A stretch of DNA of 64,000 nt from Planctomycetota bacterium (GTDB lineage Bacteria > Planctomycetota > JAJSAM01 > JAJVHW01): NCBI GenBank assembly GCA_021414065.1, contig JAIOPE010000146.1, positions 1-64,000 on the forward strand, in the 5' to 3' direction. The notes beneath the pieces are model-generated. The model saw nothing but the letters and a program-made list of their open reading frames with translations, was not told the DNA's origin and did not search any database. The translations under genes were made by a program, and so were the position numbers. Below are positions 52,874 through 61,922 of the stretch, one piece after another. How positions within the stretch are numbered: the first letter of the stretch is position 1; each line of letters begins with the position of its first letter.

Positions 52874-53611
52874 TCAGCTCGGGTTCGTGCCGCGGGCCCT
52901 GAGTCGCTTCGTCCACCACGCTGCGCCGACGCCGATCACGACGAGCGCGATCGCGCCGCCGAGCAGGCGCGGCGCCATCTCGGTGCCCTTGGCTGCGCTG
53001 CCGAGGAGCGCCATCACCGCGGTCTCGGGAAACGTGCCGATGAACGTCGCCGTGAGGAAGGTGCCGAGCGAGACGGTGCTGACGGCGAACAGGAGGTTCG
53101 TGGCGAACGCGTTGCCGACCGGCGTGAGGCGCAGGATGACGTTGGCCTCGAAGCCGTGGCGGGAGATGAAGTCGAGGAGCGCCTTCGCGCGGGGGAATCG
53201 CCGCGAGACGAGTCCCTGAACCCACGCGTGTCCGAGGTTCCGGCCCACGACGAACGTCGCCCAGCACCCGGCGAACGTGCCGAGCTGCGCGAGGATCGTG
53301 CCCTCGATCCATCCGAAGACCGCGCCTCCGACGAACGCGAGAGCCAGGCGCGGCACCCCCACCGACACGCCGAGCGCGCACCCGGCGACGAACAACACCT
53401 GCCCAAGGAGCCCGGCCTCGTCGGCCTTCGCGCGGAGTTCGTCGATCCACGGCGGTCGCTCGAGGTGCTTCAGAGGCGCGACGTACTCGCGGATCGGGGT
53501 GAGGTAGACGATCGCGACGCACGCCGCGATCAGCAACGCCAGGAACACGGCCTTGCGAGGCGACGCGGGTTCGACGGGCGGAACGTCGTGCGAGGCCTCC
53601 GGCTCCGTCAC
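52874..53611 (-). CDS. TVP38/TMEM64 (VTT domain) membrane protein
   Basis: A 245-residue integral membrane protein with about five helices. The VTT core (about 75-190) includes GQVLFVAGCALGVSVGVPRLAL, GGAVFGWIEGTILAQLG and a reentrant-type segment ending NVILRLTPVGNAFATN, characteristic of the family. The family includes lipid scramblase and flippase relatives (DedA). The start is GTG 53611, overlapping the TGA of the glycosyltransferase gene, so the two are co-translated. Possibly moves a polyprenyl-linked sugar or lipid across the membrane. Confidence 0.85.
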   Translation of the reverse strand: MTEPEASHDVPPVEPASPRKAVFLALLIAACVAIVYLTPIREYVAPLKHLERPPWIDELRAKADEAGLLGQVLFVAGCALGVSVGVPRLALAFVGGAVFGWIEGTILAQLGTFAGCWATFVVGRNLGHAWVQGLVSRRFPRAKALLDFISRHGFEANVILRLTPVGNAFATNLLFAVSTVSLGTFLTATFIGTFPETAVMALLGSAAKGTEMAPRLLGGAIALVVIGVGAAWWTKRLRARGTNPS

Positions 53612-54342
53612 ACGTCCTCCGGAACGACCCGAGCGGCAGGGAAGACGCGCTTGCGATACCACCGGATCGCGAAGCAGTCCGCGATGCCACGCCACATGCG
53701 ATTGCCGATGCCGTACTTCGACGCCCCGGTGGTGCGCGGGCGGTGGTTCACCTCGATCTCGGTGACGCGGAAGCCTTGCAGCCGCAGGATCGTGGGCAGG
53801 AACCGGTGCATCCCGTTGAAGACCAGCACCTCGCGGAGAGCGTCGCGACGGAGCGCGCGGTACGTGCAGCCGGCATCGGAGACGCCTGGAACTCCGGTCA
53901 CGCCGTTGCGGAACCCGTTGCCGATCTTCGACGACATCCGCTTCACGAAGTCGTCCTCGCGGCGGCGGCGCTTCGTCGCCACGCAGTCGCTCCCGCGGAG
54001 CGCTTCGAGCAGTCGCGGGATGTCGGCCGGGTCGTTCTGCTCGTCGCTGTCCATCGTGATGACGATCGAACCCCGAGCGTGACGGAACCCGGTCGCCGTC
54101 GCCGCGCTCTCGCCGCAGTTCACCGAGTGACGGATGACACGGACTTCGGGATGCTGGATCTGAGCGCGTCCCAGGGCAGCGAGCGTGCCGTCGGTCGAGC
54201 GGTCGTCGATGTAGAGGATCTCGTACCGCACCGCGAGTCCATCGAGAACGCCGGCGATCTCGGTGGTGAGTCGCTCGACGCAGTCCTCCTCGTTGAAGCA
54301 GGGGAGGACGACGGAGATTTCGATCGGCCGGGCGTCGGACAT
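53608..54342 (-). CDS. Family 2 glycosyltransferase (polyprenol-phosphate sugar synthase type)
   Basis: The 244-residue protein has the GT-A fold signatures EISVVLPCFNEEDCVERL, YIDDRSTDGT, ITMDSDEQNDP (DxD motif) and a late RPRTTGASKYG segment, matching dolichol/undecaprenol-phosphate sugar transferases (DPM1/ArnC type). There is no C-terminal membrane helix. It would use a nucleotide sugar to charge a lipid carrier. ATG 54342 gives the right length. It overlaps the VTT gene by 4 bases. Confidence 0.88.
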   Translation of the reverse strand: MSDARPIEISVVLPCFNEEDCVERLTTEIAGVLDGLAVRYEILYIDDRSTDGTLAALGRAQIQHPEVRVIRHSVNCGESAATATGFRHARGSIVITMDSDEQNDPADIPRLLEALRGSDCVATKRRRREDDFVKRMSSKIGNGFRNGVTGVPGVSDAGCTYRALRRDALREVLVFNGMHRFLPTILRLQGFRVTEIEVNHRPRTTGASKYGIGNRMWRGIADCFAIRWYRKRVFPAARVVPEDV

Positions 54343-54482
54343 ACCGCGACCGTTGGTAGCGCGGCGCCGCCCGGCGGGCCAACTCCCCGCGACGGTTGCA
54401 GTTCCTGCCGCGCGGAATCTCTGGCGCGCCGCCCGCGCTCCGACGCATCGTGCAGGACTTCCCTTCCCGGAGGCCCGCTGTC

Positions 54483-55562
54483 GTGATCGACGGAAAGCTC
54501 GGTTTCGCACTCATCGGCTGCGGGCGCGTCTCGCGCAACCACCTCGAAGCGGTCACGCGGCCCGACTTCCCCGGGCGGCTCGCGGCCGTCTGCGACCTCG
54601 ATCCCGCGAAGGCCGCGGCGAAGTCCGCGAAGCACGGGGGCGTGCCCGCCTACACCGACTTCCGCGAGATGCTCACGAAGCACCCCGAGGTGGACGTCGT
54701 GCAGATCGCGACGCCGACCGGCCTGCACGCCGCGCACGTCGTGGACGTGGCGAAGTACGGCCGTCACATCGTCGTCGAGAAGCCGATGGCGCTCCGCGTC
54801 GAGGACGCGAAGGCGATGATCGCCGCGGTGAAGAAGGCGAAACGTCGCCTGTTCGTGGTGAAGCAGAACCGCTTCAACACGGCGGTGCAGGCCGCGCGGC
54901 GCGCGCTCGACGAAGGCCGGCTCGGAAAGCTCGTCATGGCGACGGCGCGGGTGCGCTGGCGCCGCGAGCAGGACTACTACGAGCAGGACGACTGGCACGG
55001 CACGTGGGCGCTCGACGGCGGCGTGATGTCGCAGCAGGCGAGCCATCACCTGGACCTCCTCCAGTGGTTCCTCGGAGGCGAGGTGGAGAGCGTCCGCTGC
55101 GACGCCGCGACGCGCCTCCTCGACATCGAGGTCGAAGACACGGCGGCGGCGACGCTGCTGTGCAAGGGCGGCGCGCTCGGTGTGTTCGAAGCGACGGTCT
55201 GCGCGCGACCCGACGACATGGAGGCGTCGATCAGCCTCCTCGGCGAGAAGGGCAGCGTGATCATCGCCGGGAAGGCCGTGAACAAGATCGCGCACTGGAA
55301 GTTCGCGGAGCCCCGCGCCGACGACGCCGACATCGTGCAGCGCTGCTCCTCCGAGATCCCCGACGTCTACGGCCACGGCCACGAGCCGTACCTGCGCGAC
55401 GTCGCGGAGAAGATCCTGACCGGCGCGCCCGCGCTCGTCGAAGGCGACGAGGGCCTGCGCAACGTGCGCATCCTGACCGCGCTCTACGAGTCGGCGGCAT
55501 GCGGAGGCGACCGGAAGCGGCCCGGCGGCCGCATCGTGAAGTCGCGTCTCGGGCGCGGGTGA
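54483..55562 (+). CDS. Gfo/Idh/MocA oxidoreductase, WbpB/WlbA-like UDP-sugar 3-dehydrogenase
   Basis: The 359-residue protein has an N-terminal Rossmann motif (ALIGCGRVSRNH), VVEKPMAL with the conserved lysine, and a C-terminal part KQNRFNTAVQAARRA...YYEQDDWHGTWALDGGV...SHHLDLLQWFLGG. This resembles WbpB/WlbA UDP-N-acetylglucosaminuronate dehydrogenases closely. These oxidise C3 of the sugar with NAD before transamination. The start is GTG 54483 with GGAGG upstream; an ATG at 54396 would add a non-conserved extension. Divergent from the glycosyltransferase gene. Confidence 0.88.
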   Translation: MIDGKLGFALIGCGRVSRNHLEAVTRPDFPGRLAAVCDLDPAKAAAKSAKHGGVPAYTDFREMLTKHPEVDVVQIATPTGLHAAHVVDVAKYGRHIVVEKPMALRVEDAKAMIAAVKKAKRRLFVVKQNRFNTAVQAARRALDEGRLGKLVMATARVRWRREQDYYEQDDWHGTWALDGGVMSQQASHHLDLLQWFLGGEVESVRCDAATRLLDIEVEDTAAATLLCKGGALGVFEATVCARPDDMEASISLLGEKGSVIIAGKAVNKIAHWKFAEPRADDADIVQRCSSEIPDVYGHGHEPYLRDVAEKILTGAPALVEGDEGLRNVRILTALYESAACGGDRKRPGGRIVKSRLGRG

Positions 55563-55563
55563 T

Positions 55564-56517
55564 GTGAAGTTCGGAGACGCCGCCCGTCGCGTGTCGTTCG
55601 TCGTCGCGCGCGCGGCCGTGGGAGTCGTCGCGCTCGGGCTTGCCGTGCGGTTCACCGTGCGCGACGGCGTCCGCGCCGCAGCGCCGCTCTACTACGCCAC
55701 GCCGCCGCTCCTCCTCGCCCTCGGTGCGGCGACGGCGCTCACGGTCGCCCTGCTCCAGCGCCGGCGGCGCCTCGCCATGGCCGCGGCTGCGATGGGCGCC
55801 GTCGCGTCGGTCCTCGTGCTCGGCGACGTGCGGCACGCCGACGCCACCGCGCACGCCGCCGGCCCGGCGCCCCGCCCCCTCCGCGGGCTCCTCTGGAACG
55901 TCGAGCACGGAATCGACGGCTGGGACCGCGTCGTCGCGGAGGCGCGGGAGACCGACCCCGACGTGGTCTGGATCGTCGAAGGACCCGGGCGGTCCGGCCC
56001 AGGGATGCGCGCCCTCCGCACTGCGTTCCCCGAGCACGTGATCGTGTCGGGCGGCGGGCATCTGCACGTGCTCGTGCGCGGCGCGGCCGAACTCCTCGGC
56101 ACGCGGAGTCTCGGCGTCCGCGGGAGCCGCGCGACGCTCGTGCGGGCCGAGGTCCTGGGGCGCACGTTCGAGACGTTCGTCTGCGACGTCCCGAGCCGTC
56201 CGCTCCTCGACCGGCGCCCCATCGTGTCCGCGCTGGACGCCTGGGCCGCCGAGCGCACGGGGCCGGTGGTAATCGCGGGCGACTTCAACACGCCGACGGA
56301 CTCCGCAGCGTTCGACCCGTGGCGCGCGCGCTTCGGCCACGCCTTCGAGACGAGCGGCACGGGCTGGGCGCCGACCTGGCCCATGCCGTTCCCCGTGCTC
56401 GAGATCGACCACGTCTGGGTGAGCGCCGAAGTCAACGTGACCCGCTGCCGCCACGGCCTGACGACCGCGTCCGACCACCGCCCGGTGCTGTTCGAGTTCG
56501 ACATCGCGAGCGAGTGA
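55564..56517 (+). CDS. Membrane-anchored endonuclease/exonuclease/phosphatase-family protein
   Basis: The 317-residue protein has two or three N-terminal hydrophobic segments (within 1-95), then an EEP domain with LLWNVEHG, VIAGDFNTP (catalytic Asp and Asn), and EIDHVW...TASDHRPV (catalytic Asp and His). The family hydrolyses phosphodiesters of nucleic acids, lipids or inositol. The start is GTG 55564, one base after the stop of the dehydrogenase gene, so it belongs to the same message. Confidence 0.85.
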   Translation: MKFGDAARRVSFVVARAAVGVVALGLAVRFTVRDGVRAAAPLYYATPPLLLALGAATALTVALLQRRRRLAMAAAAMGAVASVLVLGDVRHADATAHAAGPAPRPLRGLLWNVEHGIDGWDRVVAEARETDPDVVWIVEGPGRSGPGMRALRTAFPEHVIVSGGGHLHVLVRGAAELLGTRSLGVRGSRATLVRAEVLGRTFETFVCDVPSRPLLDRRPIVSALDAWAAERTGPVVIAGDFNTPTDSAAFDPWRARFGHAFETSGTGWAPTWPMPFPVLEIDHVWVSAEVNVTRCRHGLTTASDHRPVLFEFDIASE

Positions 56518-56604
56518 GGGCGGGGGCGGGGATGCACCCATCGGCGTAACGGCGGCGGTGATGGTGGCCGTCCGGGGGACCCCATCCCGTCGCGCCCCCG
56601 GTTG

Positions 56605-57780
56605 CTACAGGCGCGTCAGGACGCGGACGATCTCGTCGCAGATGTACATCGCGGGGGGACGTCCGGTCTGGCCGTGGCGCAGCGGTGTGGCGTACCGGGA
56701 CACGATCTTCCGCGACTCGAGTTCGAGCATGGTCTTCCGGGCGGACGCGCGCGTGCATGCCAGGCACTTCGCCACGTCGGGGATTGTGGTCACCGGGAAG
56801 CTGAACAGGTGCGGGATGAGCCGGAGCGGCAACTGGCTGTGGTAGCCCTTCAGCCTCTCGCGAAACTCGCCCTCCAACGCGCGCAGGAGCCGCACCTTGG
56901 CGAGCGTGTCGTTGGCGGAGACGAGGACGACGTCGAGGAAGAAGCGCAGCCAGTCCGAGAACGTGCCGGCCGCGCTGACCCGGTACATGGCGTCCATGTA
57001 GTCGGCCTTCCGCCGTTCGAGCTCCGGGGACAGGTACACCCACGGCTTCGCGACGACGCCCTCGCTCACCATCTGGAGCGCGATGAGCAGGCGTCCGACG
57101 CGGCCGTTGCCGTCCGCGAAGGGATGGATCGTCTCGAACTGGTAGTGGGTCAGGGCGACGCGCACGAGGGGGTCGTCCGCCGTCCGCACCTTCAGGTAGT
57201 CGGCGAGGTCGTCGAGGCACCCTGGTAGATGCTCAGGCGGCGGCGGGATGAACCGCGCCAACCTGAGGTCGCGTGCGCTCGCGTCCGGTCCGATCACCAC
57301 CTGCCTGACGCGGAAGGTCCCCGCATGGGCGCTGTGATGCGGGTCGTCCTTCAGCAACTCCGATTGCAGACCGCGGATGAGCGTCAGGCTGAGCTCCCGG
57401 CCCGCCTCCAGTTCCCGGATACCGACTTGGAGGGCGCTGCTGTAGTTCCGCACGGCGCGCGTGTCGTCGTCCGCGGACTGCGCCATCCCCGCCACGGCAT
57501 CGACGAACGCCTCCTCCAGGGTCGTGTGCGTCCCCTCGATGCGGCTCGAGAGGACGGCTTCGTTCTTCTGGAACGGCCGCACGAAGAGATCCGGGTTCGC
57601 GAGTGAGGCGACATCCGCTTCGAGCCGTCCCAGCGCGGCGCGGGCGTCGCCGAGCGCGCGAGCGACATCAGGCCGCAGCGCCAGATCTCGCGGGACTGCG
57701 GACGGGACGAACGCATGCGCACCGCCGGAGACCGCGACGAGGCGGCCGGCGGACGCAGCAGAGAAGTCCTCGTTCCGCAT
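56605..57780 (-). CDS. Fic-domain protein (class II, autoinhibited) with winged helix
   Basis: The 391-residue protein has an N-terminal inhibitory helix SSRIEGTH (S/TxxxE(G/N) motif, residues about 75-85), the Fic core with HPFADGNGRVGR (catalytic His and phosphate-binding loop), and a C-terminal winged helix (TTIPDVAKCLACTRASARKT). Such proteins AMPylate or otherwise modify target hydroxyls. ATG 57780 is the natural start; no Shine-Dalgarno is seen. Three TTTGCATC sites lie just upstream, so autoregulation by its own winged helix is plausible. Target unknown. Confidence 0.88.
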   Translation of the reverse strand: MRNEDFSAASAGRLVAVSGGAHAFVPSAVPRDLALRPDVARALGDARAALGRLEADVASLANPDLFVRPFQKNEAVLSSRIEGTHTTLEEAFVDAVAGMAQSADDDTRAVRNYSSALQVGIRELEAGRELSLTLIRGLQSELLKDDPHHSAHAGTFRVRQVVIGPDASARDLRLARFIPPPPEHLPGCLDDLADYLKVRTADDPLVRVALTHYQFETIHPFADGNGRVGRLLIALQMVSEGVVAKPWVYLSPELERRKADYMDAMYRVSAAGTFSDWLRFFLDVVLVSANDTLAKVRLLRALEGEFRERLKGYHSQLPLRLIPHLFSFPVTTIPDVAKCLACTRASARKTMLELESRKIVSRYATPLRHGQTGRPPAMYICDEIVRVLTRL

Positions 57781-57829
57781 GGCGTGAGTTTCGATGACCG
57801 ACCTCCGGCCTCGTACGAAAAGTCCACAC

Positions 57830-57878
57830 TTTGCATCGCAGCAGCGCACAACGTGATGCAAAGTCGCGAGTTTGCATC
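57830..57878 (-). promoter_or_regulatory. Three TTTGCATC sites upstream of the Fic gene
   Basis: TTTGCATC occurs at 57830-57837 and 57871-57878 and its complement GATGCAAA at 57855-57862. The first two form the inverted pair ACTTTGCATC/GATGCAAAGT and the last two GTGATGCAAA/TTTGCATCAC. AT-rich operators this close to the start (50-100 bases) suggest repression. Confidence 0.55.
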
Positions 57879-57995
57879 ACGGCGCCGGCCTGGGCAGCGC
57901 GTCGCAGCCGGACGCGGTCCGGTTGATCCGTTCTCGTCACCGCACGAGCGGTGTCTACCACGCGCGACGCGAGCCTCCGCCGTCGTCCCCCACCG

Positions 57996-58040
57996 CCTGC
58001 ACCGGTCGCGATTCGTGCCCACCTCGTGGGAAACGTCGCC
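57996..58040 (-). repeat. Dispersed intergenic repeat, copy 5 (partial)
   Basis: Only the left third of the repeat is present: CTGCACCGGTCGCG, TCGTGC, ACCTCGT and CGTCGCCAC in the same order as copy 6. The rest of the 443-base interval 57781-58223 shows no gene. Confidence 0.45.
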
Positions 58041-58223
58041 ACCGCATCGCGGCAACGAAGTCCGCCCTCGTGCGAGTCCGACGTCGAGGGGCCGCCCTGC
58101 GCTCAGAACGCGGCGTGACGGCGGCGGAGGTCGTGGCCGTCAGTCGTCGGCGGCGCGGCGGGCGCGCAAGGGCTGAGAACTGCTCCGGCTGGGCCTGTCC
58201 GCGGGGGATACCATCAGCGGCAG

Positions 58224-58616
58224 ATGACGACGTCCACCCCTTGTCGGATCCGGAGTCGCTGGTGCGCCGCGAACTGGGCGCTCTGGTTGGTTGCGGCGGC
58301 CGCGCTCGTCTGGTTGCTCGTCAGTCTGATGCCATCGCGCTCCTTCGATGTGGAGCGGTGGGCGCGCGGAGCAGGCCTGGAGGACGCGGGCAACCCGCGT
58401 TGGTCGATGATCGAGGCCGTACAGACTGCACTCCGCGTCGGCATGACGGATCGGGAGTTGCTCGGCCTTCTCGGAGAGCCGGACTGGCACGCCGACGACG
58501 GTTCCTGGCTGTACGCGGTCGGGCGTTCCCGAGGTCCGTACAGCTCGGATCCGAAGTCGCTTCAGGTGGAGCTGGACGAAAGACGCCAAGTGGTTCGCTG
58601 GAGCGTCGGGTACTGA
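58224..58616 (+). CDS. Small membrane-anchored BamE-fold-like protein
   Basis: The 130-residue protein has an N-terminal membrane helix (about 17-36) and a C-terminal domain VGMTDRELLGLLGEPDWHADDGSWLYAVG that matches the helix-turn-strand pattern of BamE/OmlA-like domains. It is not a lipoprotein, and BamE proteins usually are. Start ATG 58224; the ribosome site is weak. Function unknown. Confidence 0.65.
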   Translation: MTTSTPCRIRSRWCAANWALWLVAAAALVWLLVSLMPSRSFDVERWARGAGLEDAGNPRWSMIEAVQTALRVGMTDRELLGLLGEPDWHADDGSWLYAVGRSRGPYSSDPKSLQVELDERRQVVRWSVGY

Positions 58617-58714
58617 ATCGCCTCCGTTCGACAGGCGTCAGGTTCCCGTCACCCGCCCCGGAATCGCTCGCGATGCGAGACACGCCGGCGGTCAAGCCTC
58701 GGCCCTCGCCCCCC

Positions 58715-58820
58715 TGTACCGTTCGCGCCTCGTGCGTACCTCGTCGGGAGCGTCGCCACGAGCGCCACGTCGCCGGCTCCTCGGTCCGGCCCGGCCGCTG
58801 TGCTCCGCGGAAGCGCGTTG
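58715..58820 (-). repeat. Dispersed intergenic repeat, copy 6
   Basis: Nearly identical to copy 3 over about 106 bases and located directly beyond the stop of the GNAT/deacetylase gene at 58858. The minus-strand peptide is DVALVATLPTR, but the usual stop codon after PTR is changed to TAC. Confidence 0.8.
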
Positions 58821-58857
58821 CGGAGAGACTCGTGCGTCAATCCTCCCCCCCGCCGCT

Positions 58858-61749
58858 TCAGCGGCGGACGCGGCGCGCGATGCGGCGGCAGATCTCGGCG
58901 AACCCCGTCAGCTCGGCTTCGAACTCAATCTGGCTGACGCACTCGCCGTCGAGGAACCGATGCAGGGCCAGCGGTTCCGTGCCCTTCGGGTTCAGGCCGA
59001 CGTTGCAGGTCGTGCCGCTCTTCACGCCGAGGGCGCGGAGCCAGGGGAACTGCGCGGGGTCGTGCTCGTTGCTCGGGTAGCAGATGTGGTCGAACGTGCC
59101 GGGCTGGATGCGCGCGAGCGCCTGGCGGTTGTCCTCGACCTCGCGAATCGTCTCGCTCTCGTCGCGCGGGAATCGGTGCCGGTGCGTGTGGAGTTGCAGC
59201 TCGATCCCGCGCGCAGCCATGTCGCGCAACTCCTCGGGCGACGACAGACTGCACCGACGGCTGGCGATCATCTCGTCCCAGTCCACGCCAAGTCGCTTGG
59301 CCGTCTCGCGAGCGAGCGCCTGGCGACCTGGCTCGTCCAGATGGAACTTGGCGTACTCGACGAGCGCGCGACTGAAGGCCCGGACGGCGTTCGAGTCGGA
59401 GAGTGAGATCGTGCCCTCGTCGAACGGGCCGAGTCCGGCGATGTCGAGCGCGGGGCAGGTGGCTTTCCAGATGAGATAGACGAGCGAGGTCTCGAACACC
59501 GGAGTCGGGTTCTCGACGTGGTAGGTCGTCACGTAGAGCGTCGCCGGCAACTTCCGCCGGGCAATCGGTTCCACGGCCCGCAACGCGACGGACGCCGCGC
59601 CGTCGTCGAGCGTCAGCACGACTGCGGCGGGCGGCAACGTGCCGGCGTTCATGCGCTCCACGCCCTCTGCGAGCGGGAGCACCGGGTACCCCCCGCGGAC
59701 GATCGCATCCAGGCGCTTCTCGAACGTCTGCGCACGCATGAAGAGACGGGGCCCGAACGCGCTCTCGCCGTTCATGTCGAACCCATGCCAGCAGAACACT
59801 CGCATCTCGTCGCGCGTCGCGCGGCGGGCCAGGGCGAACAGGCCCGTGACCTTCGCCAAACGGTAGACGGTGCGCTTGACGAACTGCGCGACGCCTTCGA
59901 GTCGGGTGGGCTGTGTGTGCAGGCGGCGGTGCTCGTCGCGCTGAATGGTGCGGCCGAGGACCTTCTCGAGGCGAAGGGTGACCAGCGGGCGGAACCCGAG
60001 GTTCGTGATGGCGCGCATCGACGGCACGTTCGTGCGGTCGGCGCCGATCCAGATCTCGCGGCAGTCGGGCTCGCGGCGGGCGTCGGCCACGGCCTGGCGG
60101 AGCGCGGCGGTGTAGAGGCCGCGGCGACGGTGGGATGGAATCGTCGTGAAGTCGTAGGCGACGTCGGTGCCGGCGGGGAGAGCGAGATGCGTCTCGACCT
60201 CGCGCACGCTCGACGTGGCCGCGCCGCGGCAGACCCACCCGAGACTGACGAGAGTACCGTTCTCGACGTACGTGTAGACGCGGTGCCCGTTGCCGATCCG
60301 GGTGAGGCACTCGGAGAGGAACCCCGAACGCGTCTGCCACTTCGCCCACGGGCGGAAGCAGAGGAGATCTTCGACGGAGTTGACGCGGAAGACCGGAGCC
60401 GTCGCGTCGGCGGAGGCGGTGGAAGCACTCGGAGCGACGTCGCTGCGCGCGTCGAGCGTGGAGAGGATGACCTCGGTGGTCGCCCGGATCGGCAGGAAGA
60501 AGCACGCGCGACGTACCAGGGACCGGACCATCCCGAGCGGCCCCGCGTGACGTGCGCGGTCCCTGAGCGTGCGGACCTGATCGGGCGACGATCCGAGCCG
60601 GATCGCGACGCGCTTCGCGAACGCGTCCGTCCGGCGTGCGGCGACGAGGCGGAGATGGTCGATCCGGCGGAACGAGATGCGAACGATCGCGACCTCGTCG
60701 TTCGACGTCGCGAATCGGTCCTTCCAGCCCGGGCCGGGCGTCAGGTCGAGTTCCGTGAACCCCGACGCGGCGGCGAGCTCGGCCAGGTAGTGGAGTTGGA
60801 GCTTCCCGGGCGACTGGGCGGAGAACTCGCCGTCGTAGGAGTGCGGTCCGATCGACAGCCGCTTTCCGTCGGCGATGCCGAGCTGCGCCGCGACGAGGCG
60901 CCCGCCGACCCGCAGCGCCGTGGGGAAGAGGAACCCCGGCAGCCGGAAGAGTGCCTCGTGGAACGGCCGCTTCCGCGGGTCGTCGAGGAACGGCAGGACG
61001 CCGTGGATGGCGCCCTGGCGGAACTCGTGGAGCGGGATGAACTCGTCAAGGAGCTTCGAGAACTCGGCCGGGTCGGTCACCCGGGTGAACGAGATGTCGC
61101 CCGACCGGGAGAGCTGTCGGATGCGGGTCTTGTTCCCCTTCTTCTTCAGCCACGCGCGGTCTTCGTCGCCGAGCTCGCGCAGCGCGCGCGGCATCGTCTC
61201 GAGGAGGATGCGCTCCCGCCACCGGTCGGTGGACGTCGCCCAGCCGAGGGGCGCCCCGGGCGGAACGTGCATGAGCGTCAGCGACGCCGCGGGGAACCGC
61301 TCGCGGAGGCGGTCCATGGCGCCCACGATGACCGCTTCGCCGCACGTCGGGAGCGCGAGCCACGCCTGGTACTCCGACTGGTGGGCCCCGGCCACGTGGA
61401 GGCGCCGGCGGTCGGGCGTCGCCGCGAGTACGAGCAGCCCGGCGAGACGGCCGCTCTCGGCGGTGACCGTGACGACCACCGGAATGAACAGATCGCCGTA
61501 GACGTCGAACCAGGTGGACGCGAAGCCGCGCCCCTGGAAGACGGTCTTCCACGGACACGCTGCGTAGAGCGCATCCCAGGCCGCCGCGAGGTCAGGCGAT
61601 GCGAGCAGCGCCTCCGCGGCGGGGCCTTCCGTGACCTCGAACTGGAGCGACTCGGCCACCTGCAGGTCCGACTGCGGGGCGCCGGCGGGCGGAGCGGACG
61701 TTGGGGCGGCGACGGCGACGGGTGCGGCTGCCAGGTGCGGAGAACTCAT
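58858..61749 (-). CDS. GNAT-GNAT-polysaccharide deacetylase fusion protein
   Basis: The 963-residue protein joins three domains. Residues about 30-390 are a CelD/BcsL-type acyltransferase (DEDRAWLKKKGNKTRIRQL, then LDLTPGPGWKDRFATSNDEV). Residues about 440-610 are a second GNAT fold with the acyl-CoA loop SHRRRGLYTAAL. The C-terminal part (about 690-950) is a NodB-type deacetylase with VVLTLDDGAAS and the metal-binding LHTHRHRF and ICYPSNE motifs. It lacks a signal peptide, so it probably acts in the cytoplasm on a carrier-linked or nucleotide sugar. ATG 61749 is preceded by GAGGAG. The fusion suggests deacetylation and re-acylation of one sugar, as in acylated exopolysaccharide. Confidence 0.85.
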   Translation of the reverse strand: MSSPHLAAAPVAVAAPTSAPPAGAPQSDLQVAESLQFEVTEGPAAEALLASPDLAAAWDALYAACPWKTVFQGRGFASTWFDVYGDLFIPVVVTVTAESGRLAGLLVLAATPDRRRLHVAGAHQSEYQAWLALPTCGEAVIVGAMDRLRERFPAASLTLMHVPPGAPLGWATSTDRWRERILLETMPRALRELGDEDRAWLKKKGNKTRIRQLSRSGDISFTRVTDPAEFSKLLDEFIPLHEFRQGAIHGVLPFLDDPRKRPFHEALFRLPGFLFPTALRVGGRLVAAQLGIADGKRLSIGPHSYDGEFSAQSPGKLQLHYLAELAAASGFTELDLTPGPGWKDRFATSNDEVAIVRISFRRIDHLRLVAARRTDAFAKRVAIRLGSSPDQVRTLRDRARHAGPLGMVRSLVRRACFFLPIRATTEVILSTLDARSDVAPSASTASADATAPVFRVNSVEDLLCFRPWAKWQTRSGFLSECLTRIGNGHRVYTYVENGTLVSLGWVCRGAATSSVREVETHLALPAGTDVAYDFTTIPSHRRRGLYTAALRQAVADARREPDCREIWIGADRTNVPSMRAITNLGFRPLVTLRLEKVLGRTIQRDEHRRLHTQPTRLEGVAQFVKRTVYRLAKVTGLFALARRATRDEMRVFCWHGFDMNGESAFGPRLFMRAQTFEKRLDAIVRGGYPVLPLAEGVERMNAGTLPPAAVVLTLDDGAASVALRAVEPIARRKLPATLYVTTYHVENPTPVFETSLVYLIWKATCPALDIAGLGPFDEGTISLSDSNAVRAFSRALVEYAKFHLDEPGRQALARETAKRLGVDWDEMIASRRCSLSSPEELRDMAARGIELQLHTHRHRFPRDESETIREVEDNRQALARIQPGTFDHICYPSNEHDPAQFPWLRALGVKSGTTCNVGLNPKGTEPLALHRFLDGECVSQIEFEAELTGFAEICRRIARRVRR

Positions 61750-61922
61750 CGCGGTTCGGCTCCTCGTCCGCAGGGAGCGGGACACCAGTCCCTTCGCGAG
61801 TCGCGTGCCGTACGCCGAACTCCCGTCGGAAGCGAGGCCGGACGCGCCGTCCACACGCCATGAGAGGGCCGGTGCGATCGGCGGGGCAAACAGCGGGGCA
61901 AACGGCGGTCTGCGAACGCAAC

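Noticed and set aside
59518-61863. A 781-residue plus-strand frame opposite the GNAT/deacetylase fusion
   Set aside because: The opposite strand carries recognised catalytic motifs of three families; this frame carries none.
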